A stretch of 64,000 bases of DNA from Alphaproteobacteria bacterium. Its GTDB lineage: Bacteria; Pseudomonadota; Alphaproteobacteria; UBA828. The stretch is taken from assembly GCA_022826665.1 (NCBI GenBank), contig JAJDUK010000055.1, forward strand, positions 100,087 through 164,086, read 5' to 3'. A program made the translations under genes and the position numbers. Below, one piece after another: positions 16,914-25,436 of this stretch (positions are counted from its first letter, which is position 1; each line of letters starts with the position of its first letter). The notes beneath the pieces were generated by a model. The model was not told the DNA's origin, searched no databases, and saw only the letters and a list, made by a program, of their open reading frames with translations.

Positions 16914-18221
16914 ATGCGCAAGACCAGTAGCGACACGAGCAAGACGGGCGTGAGCCGCCGTTCGCTCCTCAAGGGGACGGCGGCCGTGGCCGGTGTTGCT
17001 GCTGCGACCCAGCTTACGGGCGGTTTCCCGACCGTATGGTCGCAGGACATCAAGGACCTGACCCTCCGATCGACCGGCGGGCCGTGGTCGCATTTCCAGC
17101 TTCTGGAGAACATGGCCAACGAGGACCTCGACTTCACGGTCCAGCTCACTCCCGTCGGCCTCGACGAGATTCAGAAGCGGGGTCTGACTCAGACCGGGTC
17201 GTCCGACCTGTTCGAGCCGGCCTATCTGCAGATGAAGTTCTTCTGGCCCACCGGCAAGTTCATGCCTTGGGACACCACCAAGCTGCCCGAGTGGGACAAG
17301 GTGGTCGACCTCTACAAGGCGCCGGGCAAGATCTGGCCCGATGCGTGGTTCGGCCAGGGGCAGAACCCGAGCACCGTGTCGTACACGTCGGGACCCGACA
17401 CCAATGATTTCGTGGAGGCGGGCTCGACGCAGTGGCTGACGGCCCATCCGGTGCTGCACAACGCCGATACGCTCGGCATCCGGCCCGACCTGATTGGCCG
17501 GCCCATCGATTCCTGGGCCGAGCTGATCAATCCGGAATTCGCCGGCAAGGCAGCGCTGGTGAGCTTCCCGACCATCGGCCTGATGGACGCGGCGACAGCC
17601 TTCGAGGCAGCCGGTGAAATCACCTATGGTGACAAGGGCAACATGACCCAGGACGAAATCGACTACAGCGTCGAGCGTCTGATCCAGCTCAAGAACGACG
17701 GCCACTGGCGTGCGCTTTGGTCGGCCTTCAACGAGTCGGTCCAGCTCATGGTCAACGGCGAGGTGGTGATCCAGTCCATGTGGTCGCCGGCGGTCACGGC
17801 CGTGCGGGCCCAGGGCGTGCCCTGCATCTATCAGGACCTGAAGGAGGGGTATCGCTCCTGGACCACGGGCCACGTCCTGCCCAACCATCTCGAGGGCAAG
17901 ATGATCGGCGCGGCTTACGACTACGTGACCTGGTATCACACGGGTCGTGTCGGCGCCATGTTCGCCAGGCAGGGCTACTACGTAGTCACGCCCGACAACA
18001 CCAGGAAGGTGCTGCCCGAGGCCGAATGGGACTTCTGGTACGAGGGCAAGCCGGCGACGGTCGAAATCTACGACCCGTTTGGCAACCTGATGGAGAAGCC
18101 CGGCACGATCCGCGACGGCGGCTCGTACAAGAACCGCATGGGCCGTGTCGCCATCTGGAACTCCACCATGGACGAGAACAAGTACCTGACCAGGCGGTGG
18201 GCCGAATTCATCGCCGCGTAG
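16914..18221 (+). CDS. Extracellular solute-binding protein (polyamine/opine-type), Tat-exported
   Basis: A 435-residue periplasmic binding protein. The N terminus carries a twin-arginine signal (SRRSLLKG, R15-R16, then an Ala-rich hydrophobic run), so it is exported folded. The body resembles PotD/PotF-family binding proteins (family 1/8 type), with the GLDEIQKRG and NGEVVIQSMWSP segments. The ligand is unknown; the paired genes suggest a nitrogenous organic solute. GAGGGAGGAAA lies just before the ATG. A strong hairpin with a T-run follows the gene, probably making the binding protein more abundant than the permeases. Confidence 0.9.
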   Translation: MRKTSSDTSKTGVSRRSLLKGTAAVAGVAAATQLTGGFPTVWSQDIKDLTLRSTGGPWSHFQLLENMANEDLDFTVQLTPVGLDEIQKRGLTQTGSSDLFEPAYLQMKFFWPTGKFMPWDTTKLPEWDKVVDLYKAPGKIWPDAWFGQGQNPSTVSYTSGPDTNDFVEAGSTQWLTAHPVLHNADTLGIRPDLIGRPIDSWAELINPEFAGKAALVSFPTIGLMDAATAFEAAGEITYGDKGNMTQDEIDYSVERLIQLKNDGHWRALWSAFNESVQLMVNGEVVIQSMWSPAVTAVRAQGVPCIYQDLKEGYRSWTTGHVLPNHLEGKMIGAAYDYVTWYHTGRVGAMFARQGYYVVTPDNTRKVLPEAEWDFWYEGKPATVEIYDPFGNLMEKPGTIRDGGSYKNRMGRVAIWNSTMDENKYLTRRWAEFIAA

Positions 18222-18235
18222 ATTACGAAACCGGA

Positions 18236-18270
18236 TGTGGGGCGTCTCCGGGCGCCCCACACTCTTTTTT
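18236..18270 (+). terminator. Intrinsic terminator/attenuator inside the ABC operon
   Basis: A 9-bp stem (TGTGGGGCG / CGCCCCACA, loop TCTCCGGG) is followed by ACTCTTTTTT. It lies between the binding-protein gene and the first permease gene, a position where partial termination commonly sets subunit ratios. Confidence 0.8.
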
Positions 18271-18316
18271 CTGCATTGCCCCCTGACAGGCCTTCAATGC
18301 CGATGAGAGCTGAACT

Positions 18317-19183
18317 ATGGTGCGCGTGATCACTTCAGCGTTGCGATATCGCGCCGCGCTGCAGATCTCGCCGCTCAGCCTGGCGCTGCTGTTCTTCCTC
18401 GTAGGGCCCGTGATCATGATCATGATCATGAGCTTCTACGAATTCACCGGGTTCATGACCGTCCCGGATGCCACGCTCGAGAATTACATCGAGCTGTTCA
18501 CCTCAAGCCTGACGGGCGTCAATTACCTGCAGACCCTGAAGATGGTCGGGATCACCTGGGTGGTGACCCTGGTCCTCGGTTTCACCTTGGCCTATTTCCT
18601 GGTTTTCGATCTTGTCGAGTTGCGAACGAAGTTGCTGCTGTTTCTGCTGTGCGTGGTGCCGTTCTGGACCTCCAGCGTCATTCGGATGGTGGCGTGGGTG
18701 CCTTTCCTCGGCAAGGAAGGCATCATCAATAAGTTCGTGATCTGGACCGGCATTTCCGCCGAGCCGCTCCAGTTCCTCCTGTTTTCCGAATTCGCCGTGT
18801 TCCTCTCCTACATCCAGATCTTCACGCTGTTCATGATGGCGCCGCTCTTCAACGTCATGGCCCGAATCAACCGCGACCTGATCGAGGCGGCGCGGGACAA
18901 CGGCGCGTCCGGGATTCAAATTCTGTGGCACGTGATTATCCCGCTCTGCAAGCCCGGCATCGCCATTGGCACGATCTTCGTCGTCAGCCTGGTGGCCAGC
19001 GATTTCGCGGCGGTCAGCCTCCTCGGCGGCCAGCGCGTCGGCACCGTTTCGATCTCCATGATCATTCAGATGAACATGGCGCAATATCCCCCCAGCAGCG
19101 CGACGGGAGTGATCCTGCTGGTTGTGGTTCTCCTGATCGTGGGCGGCATCATGCGCATGGTGGACGTGAGGAAGCAGCTGTGA
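18317..19183 (+). CDS. ABC transporter permease, PotB type
   Basis: A 288-residue inner-membrane permease with about six transmembrane helices and the cytoplasmic EAA loop (EAARDNGASGIQILWHVIIP, near residue 195) that contacts the ATPase. It is PotB-like by length and position. Its stop overlaps the GTG start of the second permease (GTGA), so the two are coupled and probably made in equal amounts. It lies downstream of the attenuator-like hairpin. Confidence 0.93.
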   Translation: MVRVITSALRYRAALQISPLSLALLFFLVGPVIMIMIMSFYEFTGFMTVPDATLENYIELFTSSLTGVNYLQTLKMVGITWVVTLVLGFTLAYFLVFDLVELRTKLLLFLLCVVPFWTSSVIRMVAWVPFLGKEGIINKFVIWTGISAEPLQFLLFSEFAVFLSYIQIFTLFMMAPLFNVMARINRDLIEAARDNGASGIQILWHVIIPLCKPGIAIGTIFVVSLVASDFAAVSLLGGQRVGTVSISMIIQMNMAQYPPSSATGVILLVVVLLIVGGIMRMVDVRKQL

Positions 19184-20055
19184 GCCAGAGAGCGGAATTC
19201 CGCCGGGCACCCGGCTACTGGCCGCGCGCGGCCTTGTTCTACGTGTACTTGCTGTTCCTCTACGGGCCGATCCTGATCATCGCCGTGTTGTCCTTTCAGG
19301 GACCGCTGGCCTCGATGACGTTCCCGATGCAGGGGCTCTCTCTTCACTGGTTCAGCGAGGTGGTCGATCCGGGCGGCTTCAGCCGCCAGGATTTTCGTAT
19401 GCCCTTCGTGCGCTCGCTGATCCTCGCCATCATCGTCATGGTCCTGACGATGGGGCTTTCGTTCCTGGCGGGGTTGGCTTTCCGCAAGAGCTTCAAGGGC
19501 AACATCGTTGTCTTCTACGTCGTGGTGGCGAGCCTGATCGCGCCGTCGGCGTTGATCAGCCTCGGAATCGGGCTGGGCTTCAACGAGCTCGGCCTGCAGA
19601 GCCAGTGGTATACCGGCGCCCTGGGCGCGCATCTGAGCTGGACGCTGCCGTTCGGCGTTCTGATCATGCTGGCGATCTTCAGCCGCCTGGACCCGTCGCT
19701 GGAAGAGGCCGCGCGCGACCAGGGCGCGACCGAATGGCAGACTCTGCGCAACGTTATCGTGCCGATCACCTTGCCGGGCCTGATCGGCGTGGCGCTGTTC
19801 GGGTTCACGCTCTCTTACGACGAATACCCGCGCACCTCGACCATCGTGGGCGAATTCAACACGCTGCCGGTCGAGGTGATGAACACGATCAACATCGCGG
19901 CGACACCGGTCATCTACGCGATCGGAACCATGACGACGCTGTTCTCGCTCTTGGTCATCTTCGCGAGCTTCCTCGCCGTCTACATCATTCAGAAGCGGCG
20001 GACCGGTGCTGGCTTGGGCATCGCCCGGAAGGCCGCAAAGGCGGACAGCAGTTAA
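19180..20055 (+). CDS. ABC transporter permease, PotC type
   Basis: A 291-residue permease with about six transmembrane helices. Its EAA loop reads EEAARDQGATEWQTLRNVIVP near residue 185, and an FTLSYDEYPRT segment matches the FxxSxDD region of PotC. The GTG start at 19180 overlaps the upstream stop. Only 102 bp separate it from hyuA on the same strand, with no obvious terminator, so transporter and hydantoinase genes are likely co-expressed. Confidence 0.92.
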   Translation: MSQRAEFRRAPGYWPRAALFYVYLLFLYGPILIIAVLSFQGPLASMTFPMQGLSLHWFSEVVDPGGFSRQDFRMPFVRSLILAIIVMVLTMGLSFLAGLAFRKSFKGNIVVFYVVVASLIAPSALISLGIGLGFNELGLQSQWYTGALGAHLSWTLPFGVLIMLAIFSRLDPSLEEAARDQGATEWQTLRNVIVPITLPGLIGVALFGFTLSYDEYPRTSTIVGEFNTLPVEVMNTINIAATPVIYAIGTMTTLFSLLVIFASFLAVYIIQKRRTGAGLGIARKAAKADSS

Positions 20056-20157
20056 TTCGGGCCGCGGGCGCGGGTCGGGGCCGGCAGGAGCCGGCTACCG
20101 GCCGTTGCGGTGCGCCGGCCCGGCTATGACCGAACCCGGCGATCGGGAGGAGGAAGA

Positions 20158-22212
20158 ATGGCTTTTCGCTTAGGGGTGGACGTCGGCGGGACGTTCACCG
20201 ATCTCTTGCTGATCGACGAATCGAGCGGCGGCACCTACCGCGCGAAGGTGCCGTCCACCCCGCAGGATTCCTCGATCGGCGTGCTCAACGGCATCGAGCG
20301 GGTGTGCGATAACGCGGGCGTCGAGCCAGCCTCGATCACCCACGTGATGCACGGCACCACGGTCGCGACCAACACCATCCTGGAAGGGAAGGGCGCTCGC
20401 GTTGGCATCGTGACCACCGAGGGCTACGGGCAGATGCTGCAGATCGCCCGCTCCTTCGTGCCCGGCATCCTCGCCGGCTGGATCATCTGGCCCAAGCCCG
20501 AGCCGCTTGCACCACTAGATCTTACCGTTGAGGCGAAGGAGCGCACCGGCGCGCGGGGCGACGTGGTCCGCGAGCTGAACGAGGACGATCTGCGCGAGAA
20601 GCTCACCCATCTCAAGACGAAGGGGATCGAGGCGCTGACCGTCTGCCTGATGAACGCCTATGCCGGCGGCATCCACGAGGAGCGCATCCGCGAGATTGCC
20701 CACGAGGTCATGCCCGGCGTGCCGGTCTCGATCTCATCCGAAGTCCTGCCGGAGATGTACGAATACGAGCGCGCGATCACCACGGTCGCCAACTCCTACG
20801 TGGCACCGGTGGTCCAGGTCTACGTCCGCAACCTGGAGCAGGAGCTGAAGCAGCGCAAAATCGACGCCCACCTTCACATCCTGCGCTCGGACGGCGGCCT
20901 CGCCTCGGTCGAGGCCAGCCGCAACTCGCCGGTGAACGTGCTGATGAGCGGCCCCGCCGGCGGCGTCGCCGGCGCGCTCTGGATCGCCAAGCAGGCCGGC
21001 TACCGCAACCTGCTCACGCTCGACATGGGCGGCACGTCCACCGATGTGGCGCTGATCCTCGACGGCGTGCCGCGCAAGCGGCGCGAGACCACGGTGGGTG
21101 ATGTCACCGTGCGTGCACCCTCGCTCGATGTGCGTACCGTGGGCGCGGGTGGCGGCTCGATCGCCCATGTGCCCGAGATCACGCGCGCGCTTCGTGTCGG
21201 GCCGCAGAGCGCGGGCGCCGATCCGGGGCCTGCGGCCTACGGGATGGGCGGCGACCAGCCGACGGTCACCGATGCCAACGTCGTGCTCGGCTACCTGCCG
21301 AGCGAGCTGATCGGCGGCGAGATGAAGCTCGATGTCGATGCCGCCGTCAACGCGGTGCAGACCGTCGCCACGGCTTTGGGTCTCGATCTCAAGCGGGCCG
21401 CGGCTGGGATCATCGACATCGTCAACGAGAACATGTTCGGTGCGCTCAGGCTGGTCTCGGTGCAGCAGGGCTTCGATCCGCGCGACTTCGCGCTGATCGC
21501 CTTCGGCGGGGCCGGGCCGCTGCACGCCAACGCGCTCGCCAAGCTGATGAATTCCTGGCCGGTCATCATCCCGCCCTCGCCCGGCGTGCTCTGCGCCTAC
21601 GGCGACGCCACCACGCGGGTGACCGACGAGGCCTCCATGAGCTTCGTGCGGCGTTTCTCGGAGACCTCGGACGCCGAGGTGCGCGGCATCCTCGACGACC
21701 TCGAGGCCCGCGCCCGGCAGGAGCTCGATGCCGAAGGCATTGCGCGCGAGGACCAGTCGGTGCAGTACGAGGTGGACCTGCGCTACCACGGCCAGGGGCT
21801 GCAGTTGCCCGTGAGCTTCACGGCCGAGGAGTTCGAGCACGAGGGCCTCGCCTGGCTCGCCAAGCAATTCGACGACGAGCACACCCAGCTCTTCACCTTC
21901 GCGCTCGACGCCGAGCACGAGATCGTGACGCTGCGCGCCATCATGCGCGGCGCCGAGACCTTCGTCGAGGCCGGTCACGTGGCCGAGGGCGGCGCCGATC
22001 CGTCGGCGGCCAAGGTTGCGAGCGCTTCGGTTTACGTCGACAATCGCGATCAGGAGGCCGCCATCTATGACCGCGGCAGGCTCCAGGCCGGCAACCGGAT
22101 CGAGGGGCCGGCGATCGTGACCGAGATGGATTCGACCACGGTGATCCTGCCGGGCCATGTGGGCGTGGTCGACGGATACGGCAACATCATCATCAACCCG
22201 GTCGGCCACTGA
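20158..22212 (+). CDS. hyuA: Hydantoinase/oxoprolinase subunit A
   Basis: A 684-residue ATP-dependent subunit with an actin-like fold. Hydant_A_N (about residues 1-180) has DVGGTFTDLLL at the phosphate-binding site and HGTTVATNTIL. The Hydantoinase_A domain (about 200-490) has SGPAGGVAG and the DMGGTSTDV second phosphate loop. A C-terminal domain follows. Family members work with subunit B to hydrolyse N-carbamoyl rings (N-methylhydantoin), 5-oxoproline, or to carboxylate ketones (acetone/acetophenone carboxylases). GGGAGGAGGAAG precedes the ATG. The neighbouring importer suggests a transported nitrogenous substrate. Confidence 0.93.
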   Translation: MAFRLGVDVGGTFTDLLLIDESSGGTYRAKVPSTPQDSSIGVLNGIERVCDNAGVEPASITHVMHGTTVATNTILEGKGARVGIVTTEGYGQMLQIARSFVPGILAGWIIWPKPEPLAPLDLTVEAKERTGARGDVVRELNEDDLREKLTHLKTKGIEALTVCLMNAYAGGIHEERIREIAHEVMPGVPVSISSEVLPEMYEYERAITTVANSYVAPVVQVYVRNLEQELKQRKIDAHLHILRSDGGLASVEASRNSPVNVLMSGPAGGVAGALWIAKQAGYRNLLTLDMGGTSTDVALILDGVPRKRRETTVGDVTVRAPSLDVRTVGAGGGSIAHVPEITRALRVGPQSAGADPGPAAYGMGGDQPTVTDANVVLGYLPSELIGGEMKLDVDAAVNAVQTVATALGLDLKRAAAGIIDIVNENMFGALRLVSVQQGFDPRDFALIAFGGAGPLHANALAKLMNSWPVIIPPSPGVLCAYGDATTRVTDEASMSFVRRFSETSDAEVRGILDDLEARARQELDAEGIAREDQSVQYEVDLRYHGQGLQLPVSFTAEEFEHEGLAWLAKQFDDEHTQLFTFALDAEHEIVTLRAIMRGAETFVEAGHVAEGGADPSAAKVASASVYVDNRDQEAAIYDRGRLQAGNRIEGPAIVTEMDSTTVILPGHVGVVDGYGNIIINPVGH

Positions 22213-22229
22213 GGCGGGGGAGAAGCGAC

Positions 22230-24155
22230 ATGCCAGTCACCATCGTCCAGACCAACGACGCGCCCTTCGAGCCGGTGGACATGGACCCGATCACTCTCGA
22301 CATCATCGAGAGCGCGCTGCGCAGCGCCCGCTACGAGATGGACGCCGTGCTCTACCGTACCGCCATGTCGCCAGGAATCCGCGAGCAGCACGACGAGTTC
22401 CCGATGATCGCGAACCCCGACGGCAAGATGGTCGTCGGCCAGTTCGGCTCCTTCATCCACGGCTTCAAGCGCGAATACGACGGCACCATCGAGGAGGGGG
22501 ATATTTTCCTCACCTCCGATCCCTACAGCTGCGCCGGCGCGATCAGCCATGCGCCGGACTGGCTGATTCTCAGGCCGGTGTACCGCGACGGCCGCCTCAT
22601 CGCCTACGCCTCGATGTTCGGCCACATGACCGATGTCGGCGGCAAGGTGCCCGGCAGCCTGCCCACCGACGCCAACCAGATCTACGAGGAAGGCGTCGTC
22701 ATCCCGATCGTCAAGATCTACAAGAACGACGAGCTGCAGGAAGACGTGCTCAAGGTGATCCTGCACCAGTGCAGGATGCCGCAGTGGAACCGGAGCGACT
22801 TCAACGCACTGATCGCCGCCGTCCGCCTCGCCGAGAAGCGCATTCACGAGCTCTGCGATCGCTTCGGCGTCGATACCGTGATCGCCGCGATGGACGAGCT
22901 GCTGGAGCGCAACCGCCGCGCGATGCTGCACCTCATCCGCAACACCGTGGGCGAGGACGAGACCCTCTACTTCGAGGACTACATCTGCGACGACGGCCTC
23001 GGCATGGGCCCCTACAAGATGGCCTGCAAGATGTGGCGCGACGGCGACATCCTGGTGTTCGACTTCGACGGCACCGATCCGCAGTCGGAAAGCTCGATCA
23101 ACTTCTTCCTCAACGAAGAAATGTTCAAGATGTTCGTCGGCGTTTACATGATCAACGTCTTCGATCCGCAGATCATGTTCAACGACGGCTTCTACGACCA
23201 TGTCGATGTCAAGATCCCGCCGGGCACGCTGCTAAAGCCGCTGAAGCCGGCGGCGCTCTCGTCGCGGACCCACGCGCTCGGCCGCATCTTCGACGTGCTC
23301 GGCGGCCTGCTCGGCCAGCGCGCGCCCAACCTCATGGTGGCGGCCGGCTTCTCCGACAGCCCGCACTTCATGTATTCTGGCTATTCGAGCGAAGGCGAGT
23401 GGTACCAGCTCTACCAGATCGGCTTCGGCGGCATTCCCGGCCGCCCGGCGGGCGACGGCCCCGACGGGCACTCGCTCTGGCCGTCGTTCACCAACGTCCC
23501 CAACGAGTTCCTGGAGGCGTATTTCCCGCTCCGTATCGAGGTCTACGAGACCATCGCCGATTCCGGCGGGCCCGGCCTCCATCGCGGCGGCAACGGCGTC
23601 ACCATCGGCTACCGTGCGCTCGAGCCCGGCGAGATGTCGCTGCACGACGACCGCTGGCTCACCTATCCGTGGGGCGTCAACGGCGGCCTGCCGGGCGGGC
23701 GCAGCCGCAAGGAAATCCACCGCGCCGACGGCTCGTTCGAGGTGCTGCCGTCGAAGTGCGACCACGTGAAGGTCGAGGCCGGCGACTTGCTGCTCTTCAA
23801 GACCTGGGGAGGCGGCGGCTGGGGCGATCCGCTGGAGCGCGATCCGGCCCTGGTGGCGCTGGAGGTCGAGCGCGGGCTGGTCACGCGTGCGGGCGCCGAG
23901 CGCTACGGCGTGGTGCTGCGCGACGACCTGATGGTGGACGAAGAGGCCACGACCGCGCTTCGCGACAAGATGCGCGCGGCGCGGGGCGAGGTGCAGCTCT
24001 TCGATCGCGGCGGCACCGTCGAGGAGCTGCGCGAGCGCTGCCTGGCGGAGACCGAGCTCGCACCGCCCAAGCCGCCGGAGTTCAACCGGCGCGTGCTGCG
24101 CTTCCTGCAGGAGCGCGAGGCCAAGGCCGCCGAAGCCGGCGCCGCGGCGGAGTAG
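22230..24155 (+). CDS. hyuB: Hydantoinase/oxoprolinase subunit B
   Basis: A 641-residue Hydantoinase_B protein, partner of the upstream subunit A (17 bp apart). Recognisable features are PITLDIIESALRSARYEM at the start, the TSDPYSCAGAISHAPD segment, GHMTDVGGKVPGS, and a Gly-rich C-terminal GGGGWGDPLERDP, then RYGVVL. The length is at the long end of the family. A 41-bp stretch of its coding sequence (23961-24001) is duplicated 1260 bp downstream. A strong terminator follows at 24187. Confidence 0.93.
   Translation: MPVTIVQTNDAPFEPVDMDPITLDIIESALRSARYEMDAVLYRTAMSPGIREQHDEFPMIANPDGKMVVGQFGSFIHGFKREYDGTIEEGDIFLTSDPYSCAGAISHAPDWLILRPVYRDGRLIAYASMFGHMTDVGGKVPGSLPTDANQIYEEGVVIPIVKIYKNDELQEDVLKVILHQCRMPQWNRSDFNALIAAVRLAEKRIHELCDRFGVDTVIAAMDELLERNRRAMLHLIRNTVGEDETLYFEDYICDDGLGMGPYKMACKMWRDGDILVFDFDGTDPQSESSINFFLNEEMFKMFVGVYMINVFDPQIMFNDGFYDHVDVKIPPGTLLKPLKPAALSSRTHALGRIFDVLGGLLGQRAPNLMVAAGFSDSPHFMYSGYSSEGEWYQLYQIGFGGIPGRPAGDGPDGHSLWPSFTNVPNEFLEAYFPLRIEVYETIADSGGPGLHRGGNGVTIGYRALEPGEMSLHDDRWLTYPWGVNGGLPGGRSRKEIHRADGSFEVLPSKCDHVKVEAGDLLLFKTWGGGGWGDPLERDPALVALEVERGLVTRAGAERYGVVLRDDLMVDEEATTALRDKMRAARGEVQLFDRGGTVEELRERCLAETELAPPKPPEFNRRVLRFLQEREAKAAEAGAAAE
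23961..24001 (+). repeat. 41-bp direct repeat, copy A (inside hyuB)
   Basis: This stretch encodes RDKMRAARGEVQL in hyuB. It matches 25221-25261 at 40 of 41 positions; the single difference is a synonymous CGG/CGA arginine codon. Confidence 0.92.
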
Positions 24156-24186
24156 GGCGCCCGCGCCACTCCGATTTCAAACGGAG

Positions 24187-24213
24187 AGAGGGGGCCGCAC
24201 GGCCCCCTCTTTC
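24187..24213 (+). terminator. Intrinsic terminator after hyuB
   Basis: A perfect 11-bp stem (AGAGGGGGCCG / CGGCCCCCTCT, 2-nt loop) is followed by TTCT. It ends the transporter-hyuA-hyuB transcript. Confidence 0.85.
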
Positions 24214-24301
24214 TATAGGAATCACATAGTTAGACTAACGACAAAAGGAGTGTATCCGGTCGGGCTTCGCCATACAGGTAGTCGGCGATGCCGGTGGACT
24301 T

Positions 24302-25132
24302 TCATCCGGTCGGCAGATCGCCCTTGAGAAGGTCTGTCCACAACTCGCCCGTGCAGCGATCGCCAGACCAGCCGCAGCCATCCGGTGCATAGACAACTCT
24401 GTTCTGGGCGTTGGAATCGTCCTCATAGGAACGCCACAGTCGTACGGACACGGCGTCGGGCCGGTCGACTTGAAGCCGATCGTAAGCTGCCCGCATCATG
24501 GTCTTGACTGCGGTCCTAGACGTCGGATCGGCGCCGGGTATTTCTATCTCCAGCGTGACGCGCCGGCGGTCCTGGCCGAAGGAGTTGTCGTTCTCCTTCA
24601 CGAGGACATAGACCATAGGTGACCCATCACCGTTGTCGGAGAGTAACTCTGAGGGCGCTTCCGCCACTACATCTGCGAAATCCACTGCGGCGACGGTCGA
24701 GACATCTTCGGGCTGCGAGTCTGGTACGACAGCCATCGCGTCGAGACCGGGCTGTTCATCTGTCGGGAGACCCTGAAACACGTAGCTGGATGGCTCAACT
24801 CCTCCACTGAGCGCGAGGGCGGTATCGAGGTTGGTCTCCACACGGGTGAGACGTTGATTGATGCCACCGAGCTGCTGCCCCACCGCAGAGAGGCGCTGGT
24901 CAAACCCGTCAACGCGCTCTTCCAGACGCGCCAAGGTCTGGTCGATACTGCCAAGCTTCGGCTCAAGCACAGCTACGCGATGACCAACGTCGGCAACGTC
25001 GCCGCGCAAACTGTCGACGCTTGTGCCCAAAGCGCGAATGTCAGCCTGAGTGATGGAGTGTAAGCCGACGGTGACGCCGATGACCACCACGCCGACGCCG
25101 ATCAATGCTATCGTCTGCTGCTCAAGTGCCAT
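24302..25132 (-). CDS. Membrane-anchored coiled-coil protein of unknown function
   Basis: A 276-residue protein I do not recognise. One N-terminal transmembrane helix (about residues 7-25) is followed by a heptad-like coiled coil (about 30-105; repeated LxxLExRVDxxxQRL patterns), an acidic linker, and a C-terminal globular domain (about 165-270) with a YVLVKENDNSFGQDRR strand and two cysteines (DGCGWSGDRCTG). Composition is less GC-rich and codon use looks different from its neighbours. It lies on the opposite strand to the surrounding catabolic genes and is bracketed by the two copies of a 41-bp hyuB-derived repeat, so it looks recently inserted. A role as an anchored sensor or inhibitor is only speculation. 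Confidence 0.75.
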   Translation of the reverse strand: MALEQQTIALIGVGVVVIGVTVGLHSITQADIRALGTSVDSLRGDVADVGHRVAVLEPKLGSIDQTLARLEERVDGFDQRLSAVGQQLGGINQRLTRVETNLDTALALSGGVEPSSYVFQGLPTDEQPGLDAMAVVPDSQPEDVSTVAAVDFADVVAEAPSELLSDNGDGSPMVYVLVKENDNSFGQDRRRVTLEIEIPGADPTSRTAVKTMMRAAYDRLQVDRPDAVSVRLWRSYEDDSNAQNRVVYAPDGCGWSGDRCTGELWTDLLKGDLPTG

Positions 25133-25436
25133 AGGAGTTCACGCCGAACTGGGAATGGCGCGCTGCTCTGATGACATTATGTCCAATATTTCACCATTTT
25201 CAATGGGCGCACCCAGCTTGCGCGACAAGATGCGCGCGGCGCGAGGCGAGGTGCAGCTCTTGGCGGTCTCGCGGGAATTGTCCGGGATATAGGGGCTGCA
25301 GGAGGCGCAGGCGCGGGGTGCTTGCGCTGCCGCCAACCTTATACTGGTCTCGTGTCGACGGCGGGTTTGGCCCGTATTCCTCACCACGGTCGCGGCCTGC
25401 GTCGCTTCAGGCGAAGCGAAAAAGGGGAGAGACGAC
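25133..25436. other. Gap holding the second hyuB-derived repeat
   Basis: There is no gene here. A less GC-rich stretch (25170-25205) is followed by the 41-bp repeat at 25221, then by GC-rich sequence up to the amidohydrolase start. A TATACT at 25340-25345 could be a -10 box for the amidohydrolase operon, but no matching -35 box lies 16-18 bp before it. The ribosome site AAAAGGGGAGAG precedes 25437. Confidence 0.5.
25221..25261 (+). repeat. 41-bp direct repeat, copy B (detached hyuB fragment)
   Basis: This is the same as 23961-24001 apart from one base. The hyuB reading frame is preserved across it (LRDKMRAARGEVQL), but homology stops sharply on both sides. Confidence 0.92.

Noticed and set aside
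25317..25345. Promoter with TATACT before the amidohydrolase gene
   Set aside because: A good -10 box, but no -35 box lies at 16-18 bp; only mentioned in the gap entry.
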